A stretch of 64,000 bases of DNA from an uncultured Veillonella sp. Its GTDB lineage: Bacteria; Bacillota; Negativicutes; Veillonellales; Veillonellaceae. The position numbers and the translations under genes were made by a program. Of the stretch, positions 38,651 through 47,067 are shown piece by piece (positions within the stretch are counted from its first letter, which is position 1; each line of letters opens with the position of its first letter). The DNA lies in NCBI GenBank assembly GCA_900544365.1, contig UQVF01000001.1, positions 1-64,000 of the forward strand, given 5' to 3'. The notes beneath the pieces were generated by a model. The model saw only the letters and a program-made list of their open reading frames with translations. It was not told the DNA's origin and searched no databases.

Positions 38651-40034
38651 TACACCAAACTCATCGCTTAGTATGTGGCAACAAATCCAAGCTTTATATA
38701 GGAGTGTTATAAAGCATGATGGACAAGGTATTTTAGTGCCTTTATTTGGCATTATATTGATAGGATTCTTAAATGGCTATAGTGCCACTTATACGACGAC
38801 CCTGCAAGGGGGAGATAATTGGAGACCGTTTTGGCTTTTACTAGGAAAGCAAATGGTATTTTTAGCGGTAGGTTTCTTAGTAGCATATGGATTTTATCGG
38901 TTTGATTACCGTAAATGGGGAGACCCAAAGATACAGCGGAGAGTGTTTGTTGCTTTATTAGCCTTATTAGGTGTTGTTTTCATTCCGTTCTTAGGGCATG
39001 GTGCCAATGGGGCTAGACGTTGGATTAGCTTGCCTTTGGGGATGACATTACAACCGTCTGAATTTGCTAAATTAGCAGCGATACTTTGGGCGGCCTATCG
39101 TATTGATTTACAAGTGAAACAATATGGTATTATGTATCTTTTTGAACCTACTGAATGGAAGAAATATAAAGGTTTAGGATGGATATGGTCTATTTGGGCC
39201 TTTGTGACGGCTAAATGTAATATGCTATGGAAGCGATGGCGTGGAACGCCAGGGAAGTTACACCCTAACTTGTTATTGCCATCTGCATTTTTTGTACCCC
39301 TAGCCTATGCAGGGATTACAATGTTCCAACCTGATATGGGAACGGCAGTACTCATTTTATTTTTTCCTACAATCATGACTTTTTGTGTAGGATATAGAAG
39401 GCAAGATTGGAAATATTTAGGTATCGTTTTTGTTATATTAGCGGCTGTAGTATATCCGTTGGTACGATATGTACAATATCGTTGGGACCGTGTAGTAGCG
39501 TATTATGATCCTTGGTCAGATACGACTGTTAATGGATATCAAGTGACACAGAGTATATTGAGTGTGTCCATTGGCGGATTCTGGGGGGAAGGGTTTACCA
39601 AAGGCATTTCCAAATACAATTATTTGCCTGAGGCACATACAGATTTTGCCTTTTCCATATTTGCCCAAGAATTTGGCTTACTAGGTGTAATGTTAGTGAT
39701 GTTTTTCTTTATTTGGTTTACAAAATATGGATTATCCATTGCTCGTCAATCTAGAGATGTATTAGGTCAAGTGTTGGCCGTAGGTCTTACTTTCTTTATT
39801 ACTATTCAAGGATTTTTTAATATTGCTATGGTAGCAGGATTGGTACCAGTTACGGGAGTTCCCTTACCGTTTATTAGTTACGGCGGTTCTTCTTTGGTGA
39901 CAAATTTTGCAGTCATAGGTATATTATTAAATATTGCGCGCCGAAATGAATATGCACGCAAACAAATTGGAACGACACGTTACTTACCATCTATTGGTGA
40001 AGAAACGCGACATCGTTTTCAACCTAGGTCTTAA
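38634..40034 (+). CDS. RodA/FtsW/SpoVE-family peptidoglycan polymerase
   Basis: A 466-residue SEDS-family membrane protein that polymerises lipid II during elongation or division. The QPSEFAK and QPDMGTA motifs and the C-terminal PVTGVPLPFISYGGSSLVTNFAVIGIL are diagnostic. Between the QPSEFAK and QPDMGTA motifs lie about 85 residues, roughly twice the spacing in E. coli FtsW, with a Trp-rich, basic insertion. Whether it acts in elongation or division is not decidable. The start is uncertain: a GTG at 38622 sits too close to AAAGGA, and the ATG at 38634 is rather far (13 nt). Either way it overlaps trmB. Confidence 0.9.
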   Translation: MQEKNNTPNSSLSMWQQIQALYRSVIKHDGQGILVPLFGIILIGFLNGYSATYTTTLQGGDNWRPFWLLLGKQMVFLAVGFLVAYGFYRFDYRKWGDPKIQRRVFVALLALLGVVFIPFLGHGANGARRWISLPLGMTLQPSEFAKLAAILWAAYRIDLQVKQYGIMYLFEPTEWKKYKGLGWIWSIWAFVTAKCNMLWKRWRGTPGKLHPNLLLPSAFFVPLAYAGITMFQPDMGTAVLILFFPTIMTFCVGYRRQDWKYLGIVFVILAAVVYPLVRYVQYRWDRVVAYYDPWSDTTVNGYQVTQSILSVSIGGFWGEGFTKGISKYNYLPEAHTDFAFSIFAQEFGLLGVMLVMFFFIWFTKYGLSIARQSRDVLGQVLAVGLTFFITIQGFFNIAMVAGLVPVTGVPLPFISYGGSSLVTNFAVIGILLNIARRNEYARKQIGTTRYLPSIGEETRHRFQPRS

Positions 40035-40070
40035 TGTTTTAAGTGTGATTCACACAGAAAGAGATGCACC

Positions 40071-41348
40071 ATGAAAGATTTTATTGATGTTCACGAGCGC
40101 CCGTCTTTCGCTAAGTTATTGCCACTTAGCTTTCAGCATTTATTTGCTATGTTTGGGGCTACAGTATTGGTACCATTTTTATTAAAAGTCGATCCAGCTA
40201 CGTCCTTATTCATGAATGGTATTGGCACTATTTTATACGTATTAATTTGCCAAGGAAAGATTCCTTCTTATTTGGGATCTAGCTTTGCCTTCATTGGCCC
40301 TGTAGGAGCAGTCGTAGCCTCTGGTATGACCTATGGTGCAGCCCAAGGTGGTTTCATTGCCTTTGGGGTTTCCTTTATGCTATTAGCTCTATTAGTAAAA
40401 TTTATTGGAATTAAATGGATTGATGTATTGTTTCCACCAGCTGCGATGGGTGCTATCGTGGCCGTTATCGGCTTAGAAGTTGCGCCTGTTGCAATGGGTA
40501 TGGCAGGTATCATTGGTGATCAATGGCAAACATTTGGAATGACTCATGAGCAAGCTCTATTCTTATCTTTGTTCTCTTTAGCGGTGACAATTTTGGGAAC
40601 TGTGTTATTCCGTGGATTCTTTGCAGTGATTCCTGTATTAATTGGTGTAGTTGCAGGGTATGTAGCGGCTGCTTTTATGGGAGTTGTAGATTTTACAAGT
40701 GTAGCGAATGCACCTTGGTTTGCACTTCCACATTTCTATGAGCCAGAGTTTAATATCAATGCTATCTTGATGATTATGCCAGCTTTATTCGTAGTGTTTG
40801 CGGAACATGTGGGGCATATTGTAGTAACAAGTAATATCATTGGTCGTGATTTAATGAAGGATCCAGGATTGAGCCGTTCTTTATTTGCAGATGGTCTATC
40901 TAATATATTATCTGGTTTATTTGGGGCTACACCAAATACAACGTATGGAGAAAATATCGGTGTTATGGCTATTACACGTGTATTCAGTACATTTGTTATT
41001 GCTGGTGCTGCAGTGCTTGCTATCTTGTTCTCTTTCATTGGTAAAGTAGCAGCCTTAATCCATGCCATTCCAGTTCCAGTTATGGGTGGTGTAAGTATTT
41101 TACTATTCGGTATCATTGCTGCTTCTGGTTTACGTATGTTGGTAGAACGTAAAGTGGATTATACAAAATCTTCTAACCTAATCTTAACATCTGTAGTACT
41201 AGTTATTGGTTTGAGCGGTGCTAAATTAGCCATCGGTCCAGTTGTGTTACAGGGTATGGGCTTGGCAACAGTAACAGCTATCTTGTTGAGTATTCTATTT
41301 GCAATTTTCCGTAAAACAGGACTATGGAATGAGGAACTCAAAGACTAA
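40071..41348 (+). CDS. uraA: NCS2-family uracil/xanthine permease
   Basis: A 425-residue nucleobase transporter with about 12-14 hydrophobic segments. The FAMFGATVLVPFL start, GSSFAFIGP, and the signature VFAEHVGHIVVTSNIIG...GLSNILSGLFGATPNTTYGENIGV match UraA/PyrP. Uracil:H+ symport is the most likely activity, with xanthine an alternative. It starts 36 bp after the RodA/FtsW-type gene with a weak GAGATGC site. Confidence 0.92.
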   Translation: MKDFIDVHERPSFAKLLPLSFQHLFAMFGATVLVPFLLKVDPATSLFMNGIGTILYVLICQGKIPSYLGSSFAFIGPVGAVVASGMTYGAAQGGFIAFGVSFMLLALLVKFIGIKWIDVLFPPAAMGAIVAVIGLEVAPVAMGMAGIIGDQWQTFGMTHEQALFLSLFSLAVTILGTVLFRGFFAVIPVLIGVVAGYVAAAFMGVVDFTSVANAPWFALPHFYEPEFNINAILMIMPALFVVFAEHVGHIVVTSNIIGRDLMKDPGLSRSLFADGLSNILSGLFGATPNTTYGENIGVMAITRVFSTFVIAGAAVLAILFSFIGKVAALIHAIPVPVMGGVSILLFGIIAASGLRMLVERKVDYTKSSNLILTSVVLVIGLSGAKLAIGPVVLQGMGLATVTAILLSILFAIFRKTGLWNEELKD

Positions 41349-41850
41349 TCTTGCTCCGCTATGTAGCCTGTGGCGTTCTTAACTGAATATGATAAAAAGG
41401 AAGAGCACGGTATACTCCTCACAAACGGTATTTCATAATGTTTGTTCGGAGCACACCGTGCTCTTCCTGTATTTGTATCATTTAGACAGAAATAGAACGC
41501 CACAAGGCTACTACGCATAACTGCGATTCTACAGGGAAGAGTGTGATATTTTTTTAAATTTGATACAGTTGTTAGGCTTGCTCCGGAGTATATCGCTCTC
41601 TTTAGCATAGATGATACTTGATAAAAAATGAATGTGACATATGGAAGTAGCAGGTTTGCGCCGTTCTTTCTGGGAGGTGCTCGGTGGGGGCATGCCGTGC
41701 TCTTTTAACATATATGCAATTATGATATAAGGGAACGTGACATTGTCTTAGTTTACGTGTGGCACACCGTGCTCTTCCTGTGTTTGTGTTATTTGGATAA
41801 AAGAGAACGCCACGAGGCTACTACGCATAACTGCGATTCTACGGGGGGAT
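41349..41850. repeat. Repeat-rich intergenic block between uraA and tRNA-Ser
   Basis: About 500 bp without a gene, made of related repeats. An 84-bp segment at 41451-41534 recurs as a direct repeat at 41762-41845 (GCACACCGTGCTCTTCCTG ... TGCGATTCTAC) with high identity. Parts of the same unit occur degenerately at about 41575-41610 and 41665-41700. The first copy is also the right half of a 149-bp palindrome (see separate entry). Short open frames here are by-products of the repeats. Confidence 0.75.
41363..41511. repeat. 149-bp imperfect palindrome enclosing hairpin element copy 2
   Basis: The left arm starts GTAGCCTGTGGCGTTCT (41363-41379), and the right arm ends with its near-complement (41494-41511). 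Inside, 41398-41418 pairs with 41448-41468 over 21 bp with only two wobble-type differences. The central 29 nt (41419-41447) are identical to the core of copy 1 at 14105-14133. Confidence 0.85.
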
Positions 41851-41881
41851 AAAAAAAGCTGCTACCATATTGGTAACAGCT
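41851..41881 (-). terminator. Terminator of tRNA-Ser (minus strand)
   Basis: On the minus strand AGCTGTTACC (41881-41872) pairs with GGTAGCAGCT (41866-41857), with one mismatch, across a 5-nt loop, followed by seven T (41857-41851). It begins 5 nt beyond the CCA end. Confidence 0.9.
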
Positions 41882-41886
41882 TATTG

Positions 41887-41975
41887 TGGCGGAGAGGGTG
41901 GGATTCGAACCCACGGCCCCTTGCGGAGTCACTGGTTTTCAAGACCAGCTCCTTAAACCACTCGGACACCTCTCC
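41887..41975 (-). tRNA. tRNA-Ser (anticodon TGA)
   Basis: Read on the minus strand, the 89-nt sequence starts GGAGAGGTGTCCGAGTGG and has the long variable arm of class II tRNAs. The anticodon loop CTTGAAA (anticodon TGA) is closed by GCTGG/CCAGT pairing. The T-arm is GTGGGTTCGAATCCCAC, the 3' acceptor strand is CCTCTCC, and a discriminator G is followed by an encoded CCA (41889-41887). An open frame on the plus strand across it is an artefact. Confidence 0.97.
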
Positions 41976-42118
41976 AAATATAAAAACTAGATATAGTCTA
42001 TCATTGAATGAGGGGGTTTGTCAATTAGAAATAGGTGTGAAACTATGTTACATATGTTATAATTTTATGCAGATTATATTCTTTATATAGGTTTGTGGTA
42101 TTCCATAGGAGGTATTAC

Positions 42119-43327
42119 ATGAAAAAGGGGTTTACTCTTACACAAACAGGTATACTGCTGACTTTGTGGTTAACATTTTTATTAAGTTTTGTCATGCGAT
42201 TATCCTGGTCATCGTTGATGCCCATTGTGAATGAAGCGTTACATTTTACAGCACAGCAAGGAACGTCTTATTTAACAGCTTTCTATTTTGGGTATGCATT
42301 GACTGTATTGCCAGGAGGCTTGTTAGCAGATCGATTTGGCTATCGCAAGTCTATTCTAGGCAGCTTAGTGGCTATGGCTATTGTAACGGGGCTTATGAGC
42401 ACCGTACAAAGTTATGAATATGGCTTAGTATTGCGATTCTTATTAGGTATTGTATCAGGTCCTGTGCAGTCAGCTTGTTTGAAAGCTATTGGAGAACATT
42501 TCAGTGCAGAACAACGTGGTACTGCGGTAGGTATCTTTATGAGTTGTACATCCTTTGGCATTACTGTGGTTAACGGATATGCGCCATTTGTAGCTGTACA
42601 CTATGGATGGCAAATGGCATTTTTGATGACCGCTTTATTACCACTGATTGTATTCTTCTTGGCTCTATTCACTGTGAAAGAAGTACAAGCTTTCAGAAAT
42701 AAACATACAGCAGAAACACAAGGAACAGAGCAACAGTCTATGTCATTAGCACAAAGTTTAAAGTTTGTGGGAACGAATCGGAATATTTTATTGTTAGCAG
42801 TGATGGGATTTTTCGCAACCGGTACCACATGGGGTGTTACCACGTGGGCTAACTTGTATTTGGTGAAACAATTGCATGTGACACCTATCTTTGCGGGAGC
42901 CATCATGAGCCTTTATGGCATTGCGGCAGTTGTTGCTAAACCAACTATTGGGTTTATTTCTGATAGAATCTATTTGCCAAGAAACTATTTGGCAGCCATC
43001 GTTATGTTTTTATTTTCTCCAGCCTTGCTAATCTTTGCGAACACAAGTAATCCAGATATGTTATACATTACAGCACCTCTATTAGGTATGGGGGCATTCA
43101 TGTATAGCCCGCTAACCAATGCTATCATTATCCAAGCGGCACCACCAGAATTAAGAGGAACCACGGCGGGTTTTGTAAACTTGTTCAACCAAATAGGAGC
43201 CCTCACCGCACCAATCATCTTGTCCACAGTATTAACAGCCACAGGCAATTACCAAACAGCGTTAATGGCGCTATCTATATCCCCAATCATCGGGGCCATC
43301 TTGTTGTCATTAATTCGTTTAAAATAG
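42119..43327 (+). CDS. Major facilitator superfamily transporter
   Basis: A 402-residue protein with about 12 membrane segments. The MFS loop 2-3 motif appears as GGLLADRFGYRKSI, and a related motif (FISDRIYLPRN) occurs in the second half. It resembles the anion:cation/organic-acid symporter branch (GPVQSACLKAIGEHFSAEQRGTAVGIF), but the substrate is not determined. AGGAGG lies 8 nt before the ATG at 42119. It stands alone, divergent from the tRNA gene. Confidence 0.9.
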   Translation: MKKGFTLTQTGILLTLWLTFLLSFVMRLSWSSLMPIVNEALHFTAQQGTSYLTAFYFGYALTVLPGGLLADRFGYRKSILGSLVAMAIVTGLMSTVQSYEYGLVLRFLLGIVSGPVQSACLKAIGEHFSAEQRGTAVGIFMSCTSFGITVVNGYAPFVAVHYGWQMAFLMTALLPLIVFFLALFTVKEVQAFRNKHTAETQGTEQQSMSLAQSLKFVGTNRNILLLAVMGFFATGTTWGVTTWANLYLVKQLHVTPIFAGAIMSLYGIAAVVAKPTIGFISDRIYLPRNYLAAIVMFLFSPALLIFANTSNPDMLYITAPLLGMGAFMYSPLTNAIIIQAAPPELRGTTAGFVNLFNQIGALTAPIILSTVLTATGNYQTALMALSISPIIGAILLSLIRLK

Positions 43328-43900
43328 GATTATAGAGCCTTGAAATAGCTCTCTTAATGGTATGTCTCTTTCCCTTCCGTAGAAACGCAGTGGTAGGATA
43401 CACTCTTGTAGGTGTTCTTTTGCAATGGTAGGATAAAGTCGAGATAGCACAGCAAATACGTATCGATATTAATTACTTATATTTAGTAAATGAATGAAGA
43501 GCAGGGGATGACTAAATAGATTCTAGTATATGAAATAATCTTTGTATTTACCCAAACTATGCTAATCCGAGAAGAACGTGGCATACCTCGGAGCAAACCT
43601 AACGCAGTATCAGTTTGTGGAGAGGTGTGCCACGTTCTTCCTTTTATCGAGTAATTCAGAAATAGAGGGCAGGCTTTGTGCCCTGCTCTTCTATTTAGAA
43701 CCTATGCTGTGCTTTCAGCGTGCGCTAATATTGGAAAAGAACACCATAAAGATATCATCGTGATGCAAGTTTCATTTGCGAAGATTGGAATTTTGTGAGA
43801 CAATAAGAGTGAAAAAAAGGAATTTTCAAGTCTATGTCGAATGATAAAGATATAGATAAGTTACATAGTAATATAGTGACAATATGGAGGAGGTCTTACT
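43328..43900. other. 573-bp intergenic region with repeat pieces
   Basis: No gene is visible. The region holds hairpin element copy 3 (43571-43640). At 43374-43396 is a piece (CCGTAGAAACGCAGT) resembling the reverse complement of the TGCGATTCTACGGG end of the repeats near the tRNA. At 43665-43700 is an imperfect GGGCAGG/CCCTGC hairpin. A 61-codon frame across copy 3 has no ribosome binding site and is rejected. The uspA ribosome binding site (GGAGGAGG) closes the region. Confidence 0.6.
43571..43640. repeat. Interspersed hairpin element, copy 3
   Basis: GAAGAACGTGGCATACCTC (43571-43589) pairs with 43622-43640 with a single wobble difference. The core (43590-43621) contains GCAAAC and GTTTGTGG and, in reverse complement, matches the core of copies 1 and 2 (CACAAAC...TGCGT...GTTTG). 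Confidence 0.75.
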
Positions 43901-44347
43901 ATGGTGGAATATAAAAAAATAATTGTACCTGCAGATGGATCAGAAAATGGTAAACGAGCGTTAGAACATGCATTGGCCATTGTAAAACGTAATGATGCGG
44001 AATTGATTTTAGTGCATGTAGCAAATATTGTATCTGCAATTTCTAACTTTGACCAAACTCCAATCAGTGGCGGTTATGTATCTGAACAAATTGCTGAAGA
44101 TATGGAAGAAACTGGTAAAAAAATCTTAAGTGAAGTAGCTGAAGATGTACCAGCTGATATGAAAGTGAAATGCGTTTTTGAAGTAGGATCTCCTGGACCT
44201 GCTGTATTAGCTGTGGCTAAAAAATATGACGCTGATTTAATTGTTATGGGGAGCCGTGGATTAGGACCTTTAAAAGGTTTGTTTATGGGTAGTGTAAGTA
44301 GCTATGTAACTAGTCATTCCACATGTCCAGTATTGATTGTTAAATAA
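43901..44347 (+). CDS. Universal stress protein (UspA family)
   Basis: A 148-residue USP-domain protein of the ATP-binding type: the N-terminal IIVPADGSENGKRALEHAL and the C-terminal nucleotide-binding GSRGLGPLKGLFMGSVSSYVTSHSTCPVLIVK (pattern G-2x-G-9x-G-S/T) are intact. It stands alone, with GGAGGAGG before the ATG and a terminator right after it. Confidence 0.95.
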   Translation: MVEYKKIIVPADGSENGKRALEHALAIVKRNDAELILVHVANIVSAISNFDQTPISGGYVSEQIAEDMEETGKKILSEVAEDVPADMKVKCVFEVGSPGPAVLAVAKKYDADLIVMGSRGLGPLKGLFMGSVSSYVTSHSTCPVLIVK

Positions 44348-44355
44348 AAGGATAT

Positions 44356-44387
44356 AAGGCTTTGTTCTCTGAGCAAAGCCTTTTTTT
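44356..44387 (+). terminator. Terminator of the uspA-like gene
   Basis: AGGCTTTG (44357-44364) pairs with CAAAGCCT (44374-44381) and seven T follow. The start of the next gene lies only 13 nt beyond the T-run. Confidence 0.88.
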
Positions 44388-44399
44388 ATGGAGAGATAT

Positions 44400-45827
44400 A
44401 TGAGTATAAAACATATACGTTGGTTACATGAAGAACTTGAGCAATGGCGTGAGGAAGGTCTGATTTCAGATGAACAAAGTCGTCAATTGCAAGCGAAATA
44501 TGGATTTATTCCTAAAGGTGGACCATCTTGGACACGACTTATTACTGTGTTAGGGGGCGCTGCGCTCATTTTGCTAGGGATTATTTTGCTTTTTGCAGGC
44601 TATTGGTATGGATTTTCCCCGAATGGACGCTTTGACTGGTCATTAGTCATCTTATTACTGGCAATCACCATTGTAGGGGGCGGTGTTTGGAAAGCCAAGC
44701 CAGCGAGTATGGTTGCCGAGGCCATTACAGTCATCTATATGGCAATTTTAACGACGTCAACCTTATTAGTGGCAGATACCTATTATACAGGGGAACACAT
44801 GGGATTATATGTGCTGATTATCCTGTGTTGTTCTTTGCCGATCATTTATATCCTTGATTCCGCCTTAGGGATGATTTTGTACCTCATTGGCGTCTTAGGT
44901 TGGAGTTTCTCTAGTCATCCTTTGAATGCGTGGGTGGGACCGGCTGCTGTAGGTGGACTTTTACTGGTGGCAGTGCCCTATTACATTCGTCGTTTTGGGA
45001 AGTATCAACAGGTGAAAGATCCTTTGTTAGTGTCTGTATCGTGGGCATTTGTAGGTGCCATTTTTGGTGAGGTATTTTTTACTTTATCCACCTATGAGCC
45101 ACAAATGAATTTATTTTTTATCAGTGTGTTAGGCGCTGTTACTTATGGTTTGGGTACGCTAGAAAAGAAAATTACTCTCTTAGCTTTACCCTGTAAGGGG
45201 ATAGGTGCCATTGCTCTATTGTATATGATTGTGGAAGGCACTTATATTAGTACATGGATTCGCATCGGTGAAAGCAGCATGGTATGGTGGTTATGGCTTT
45301 GTATGTTACTGAGCCTAGGTGTAGCATTTCTTGTGTTACGTCGTTTGGTATTGGCAAAACGTATTGAAAGCTGTATTGGACTAATTCCGTTCGTTGTCTT
45401 TGGATGTTATATTGTCACTGTATCTGGAGCGACTCCTATTTTGACATCCATTTTATTTAATGCTTATGTGTTAGTAGCAGCTTTAGGGACGTTTATTCGT
45501 GGCACTTTGGTGAAAAAGGTAAGTTTATTAAATAGCAGCATTTTGACTTTGATAGCTATGTTTGGGGCTCGTTTCTTTGACCCTAGCTTTACCTTTGTAG
45601 AACGAGGGGTATCCTTCTTAGTGCTAGGTATCATTGTACTAGGAATTAATGCCATTTATTTATGGCGAAAAGGAAAACAGCGTGCTACGATGAATCAACG
45701 TGTTCGACAAGCACGTCGGCAGGTAGCAGATGTATCAGCTTTGGAAACACCGATGGAAACACAAGTAGTGACAGAAGAAACTAAAACGGTAGAATCAGAG
45801 GTAGCTATGAAGGAGGAAGAACGATGA
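44400..45827 (+). CDS. DUF2157-domain multi-pass membrane protein
   Basis: A 475-residue protein. Its N-terminal soluble part (WLHEELEQWREEGLISDEQSRQLQAKYGF) is the DUF2157 signature, followed by about 12 hydrophobic segments and an acidic C-terminal tail (VVTEETKTVESEVAMKEEER). The ATG at 44400 is preceded by GGAGAG; an upstream ATG at 44388 contains that site. It overlaps the next gene by 4 bp, the usual pairing with a GDYXXLXY-type protein. The function of the pair is unknown. Confidence 0.85.
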   Translation: MSIKHIRWLHEELEQWREEGLISDEQSRQLQAKYGFIPKGGPSWTRLITVLGGAALILLGIILLFAGYWYGFSPNGRFDWSLVILLLAITIVGGGVWKAKPASMVAEAITVIYMAILTTSTLLVADTYYTGEHMGLYVLIILCCSLPIIYILDSALGMILYLIGVLGWSFSSHPLNAWVGPAAVGGLLLVAVPYYIRRFGKYQQVKDPLLVSVSWAFVGAIFGEVFFTLSTYEPQMNLFFISVLGAVTYGLGTLEKKITLLALPCKGIGAIALLYMIVEGTYISTWIRIGESSMVWWLWLCMLLSLGVAFLVLRRLVLAKRIESCIGLIPFVVFGCYIVTVSGATPILTSILFNAYVLVAALGTFIRGTLVKKVSLLNSSILTLIAMFGARFFDPSFTFVERGVSFLVLGIIVLGINAIYLWRKGKQRATMNQRVRQARRQVADVSALETPMETQVVTEETKTVESEVAMKEEER

Positions 45828-46450
45828 AATATCAAAAGTGGATTTTCTTTGCTCTTGCTGCGATTGTTGCCTTGCTAAGTCAATTCTATATTCAACAACG
45901 ATATACAACCTTATTGCAAGGTGGTGCGGAATACCAATGGCCTGTGAAAGTAAGTCGACATATTGGATGGGTTCCGTCAGATTACTTAGAGATAGAGTTT
46001 TTGGGTTCTTATGCCAATTGGGAAGGGAAGCAAACTCCAGAAGTAGGGCATGAAGTGTATGTCATCGTTACACCTAAACAGTCTGGTGTATTGCAAGTGG
46101 TATCCGCCACTGATGAAACTCCAAAAGATCAAGAATACATTCGGGCTAATGTGAAACGATTTGATCATGGTGTAGTGGAATTTTCAATTCCTTTCAATCG
46201 TGTGAAAGTAGACCTTAGCAAGGTAGATAGTAAGTTTTATACCAATTATCGAGGTACTTTAATTGGCACCTTGAAATTACGTGATGGCTATGGAGTCGTC
46301 ACTGGTGTTTATGCCAAGGGGGTACCATTGGAATTAGCTACGCCAGAGAGCGTAGTGGATCAAGAAAAAGATTCACGAGTTCTTTTGGAAAAAATTGGTG
46401 ATACAGAACAAGAAAAAGATGATATAATAGTAATACCGAACTCTAATTAG
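45824..46450 (+). CDS. GDYXXLXY-like membrane-anchored protein
   Basis: A 208-residue protein with one N-terminal hydrophobic anchor (about 5-22) and an extracytoplasmic domain. The segment VPSDYLEIEF resembles the GDYxxLxY motif of the family typically encoded beside DUF2157/DUF4401 proteins, as here (ATGA overlap), but with Ser in place of the first Gly, so the assignment leans on context. Its C-terminus is acidic and followed closely by the ArsR gene (32 bp). Confidence 0.7.
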   Translation: MKYQKWIFFALAAIVALLSQFYIQQRYTTLLQGGAEYQWPVKVSRHIGWVPSDYLEIEFLGSYANWEGKQTPEVGHEVYVIVTPKQSGVLQVVSATDETPKDQEYIRANVKRFDHGVVEFSIPFNRVKVDLSKVDSKFYTNYRGTLIGTLKLRDGYGVVTGVYAKGVPLELATPESVVDQEKDSRVLLEKIGDTEQEKDDIIVIPNSN

Positions 46451-46482
46451 AGGACGGACTACTATATGATAGCGAGGTTAAG

Positions 46483-46779
46483 ATGGAAACAAATCAACAA
46501 GAGTTGGAAACACAATTGTTAGCTGAACTATTTAAGGTCCTAGGTGATCCAACGCGGTTGCGTATTGTTAGACATCTGCTTCAGAAAGAAATGTGTGTAA
46601 CTGAAATTGCAGATGCTATGGATATGGGCCAGTCAGCTATATCTCATCAGTTGCGTGTGTTGCGTCAAGCAAGACTTGTAACATTTAGAAAAGAAGGAAA
46701 AACAGCTTGGTATCGCTTAAATGATGACCATGTGATTGTTCTTATTCGTCAAGGGTTAGAACACGTGGGACATCAATAA
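46483..46779 (+). CDS. ArsR/SmtB-family metal-sensing repressor, predicted zinc type
   Basis: A 98-residue winged-helix regulator (LGDPTRLRIVRHLL...GQSAISHQLRVLRQARLV). The Cys-rich alpha-3 site (ELCVCDL) is lost (EMCVTEI), but the C-terminal helix carries Asp81, His83, His94 and His97. This spacing is the same as the zinc/cobalt alpha-5 site of CzrA (Asp84, His86, His97, His100). Zn2+ or Co2+ sensing is therefore inferred. No efflux pump gene is adjacent. Two terminators follow. Confidence 0.9.
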   Translation: METNQQELETQLLAELFKVLGDPTRLRIVRHLLQKEMCVTEIADAMDMGQSAISHQLRVLRQARLVTFRKEGKTAWYRLNDDHVIVLIRQGLEHVGHQ

Positions 46780-46794
46780 GTGTAGAACGTGTAG

Positions 46795-46819
46795 AAGGGT
46801 TGCGAAAGCAGCCCTTTTT
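46795..46819 (+). terminator. Terminator of the ArsR gene
   Basis: AAGGG-TGC / GCA-CCCTT with a GAAA tetraloop and a T-run, 15 bp after the stop codon. Confidence 0.85.
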
Positions 46820-46826
46820 GCATGGA

Positions 46827-46872
46827 AAAACCCTATTCAACATTGTACTGATGTAGTGTTGAATAGGGTTTT
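46827..46872. terminator. 16-bp perfect hairpin, second terminator
   Basis: AAAACCCTATTCAACA (46827-46842) is perfectly complementary to 46857-46872 with a 14-nt loop. Symmetric A- and T-ends suit bidirectional termination. The remaining 200 bp to the AEC gene show no further signal. Confidence 0.75.
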
Positions 46873-47067
46873 ATTATTGTATGTTTTTATTGTTGTATGT
46901 GAGAACGGAGTATATCATAGTATCCCTTGTGTATGGGTACGTATCTAGACTGCTATGTTCTCTGTCTAAATAGCATTTATATATGACCTAAATAGAATGT
47001 ATGTGGTGTACCTGTAAAAGCGAATCTGTTTATCATGCGTAGTCGAATTGACGTATCATAGTATTCG

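Noticed and set aside
41884..42090. Open frame of 68 codons on the plus strand
   Set aside because: It runs through the tRNA-Ser gene in antisense and has no other support.
43578..43763. Plus-strand open frame of 61 codons
   Set aside because: It lies across hairpin element copy 3, has no ribosome binding site, and its composition follows the repeat.
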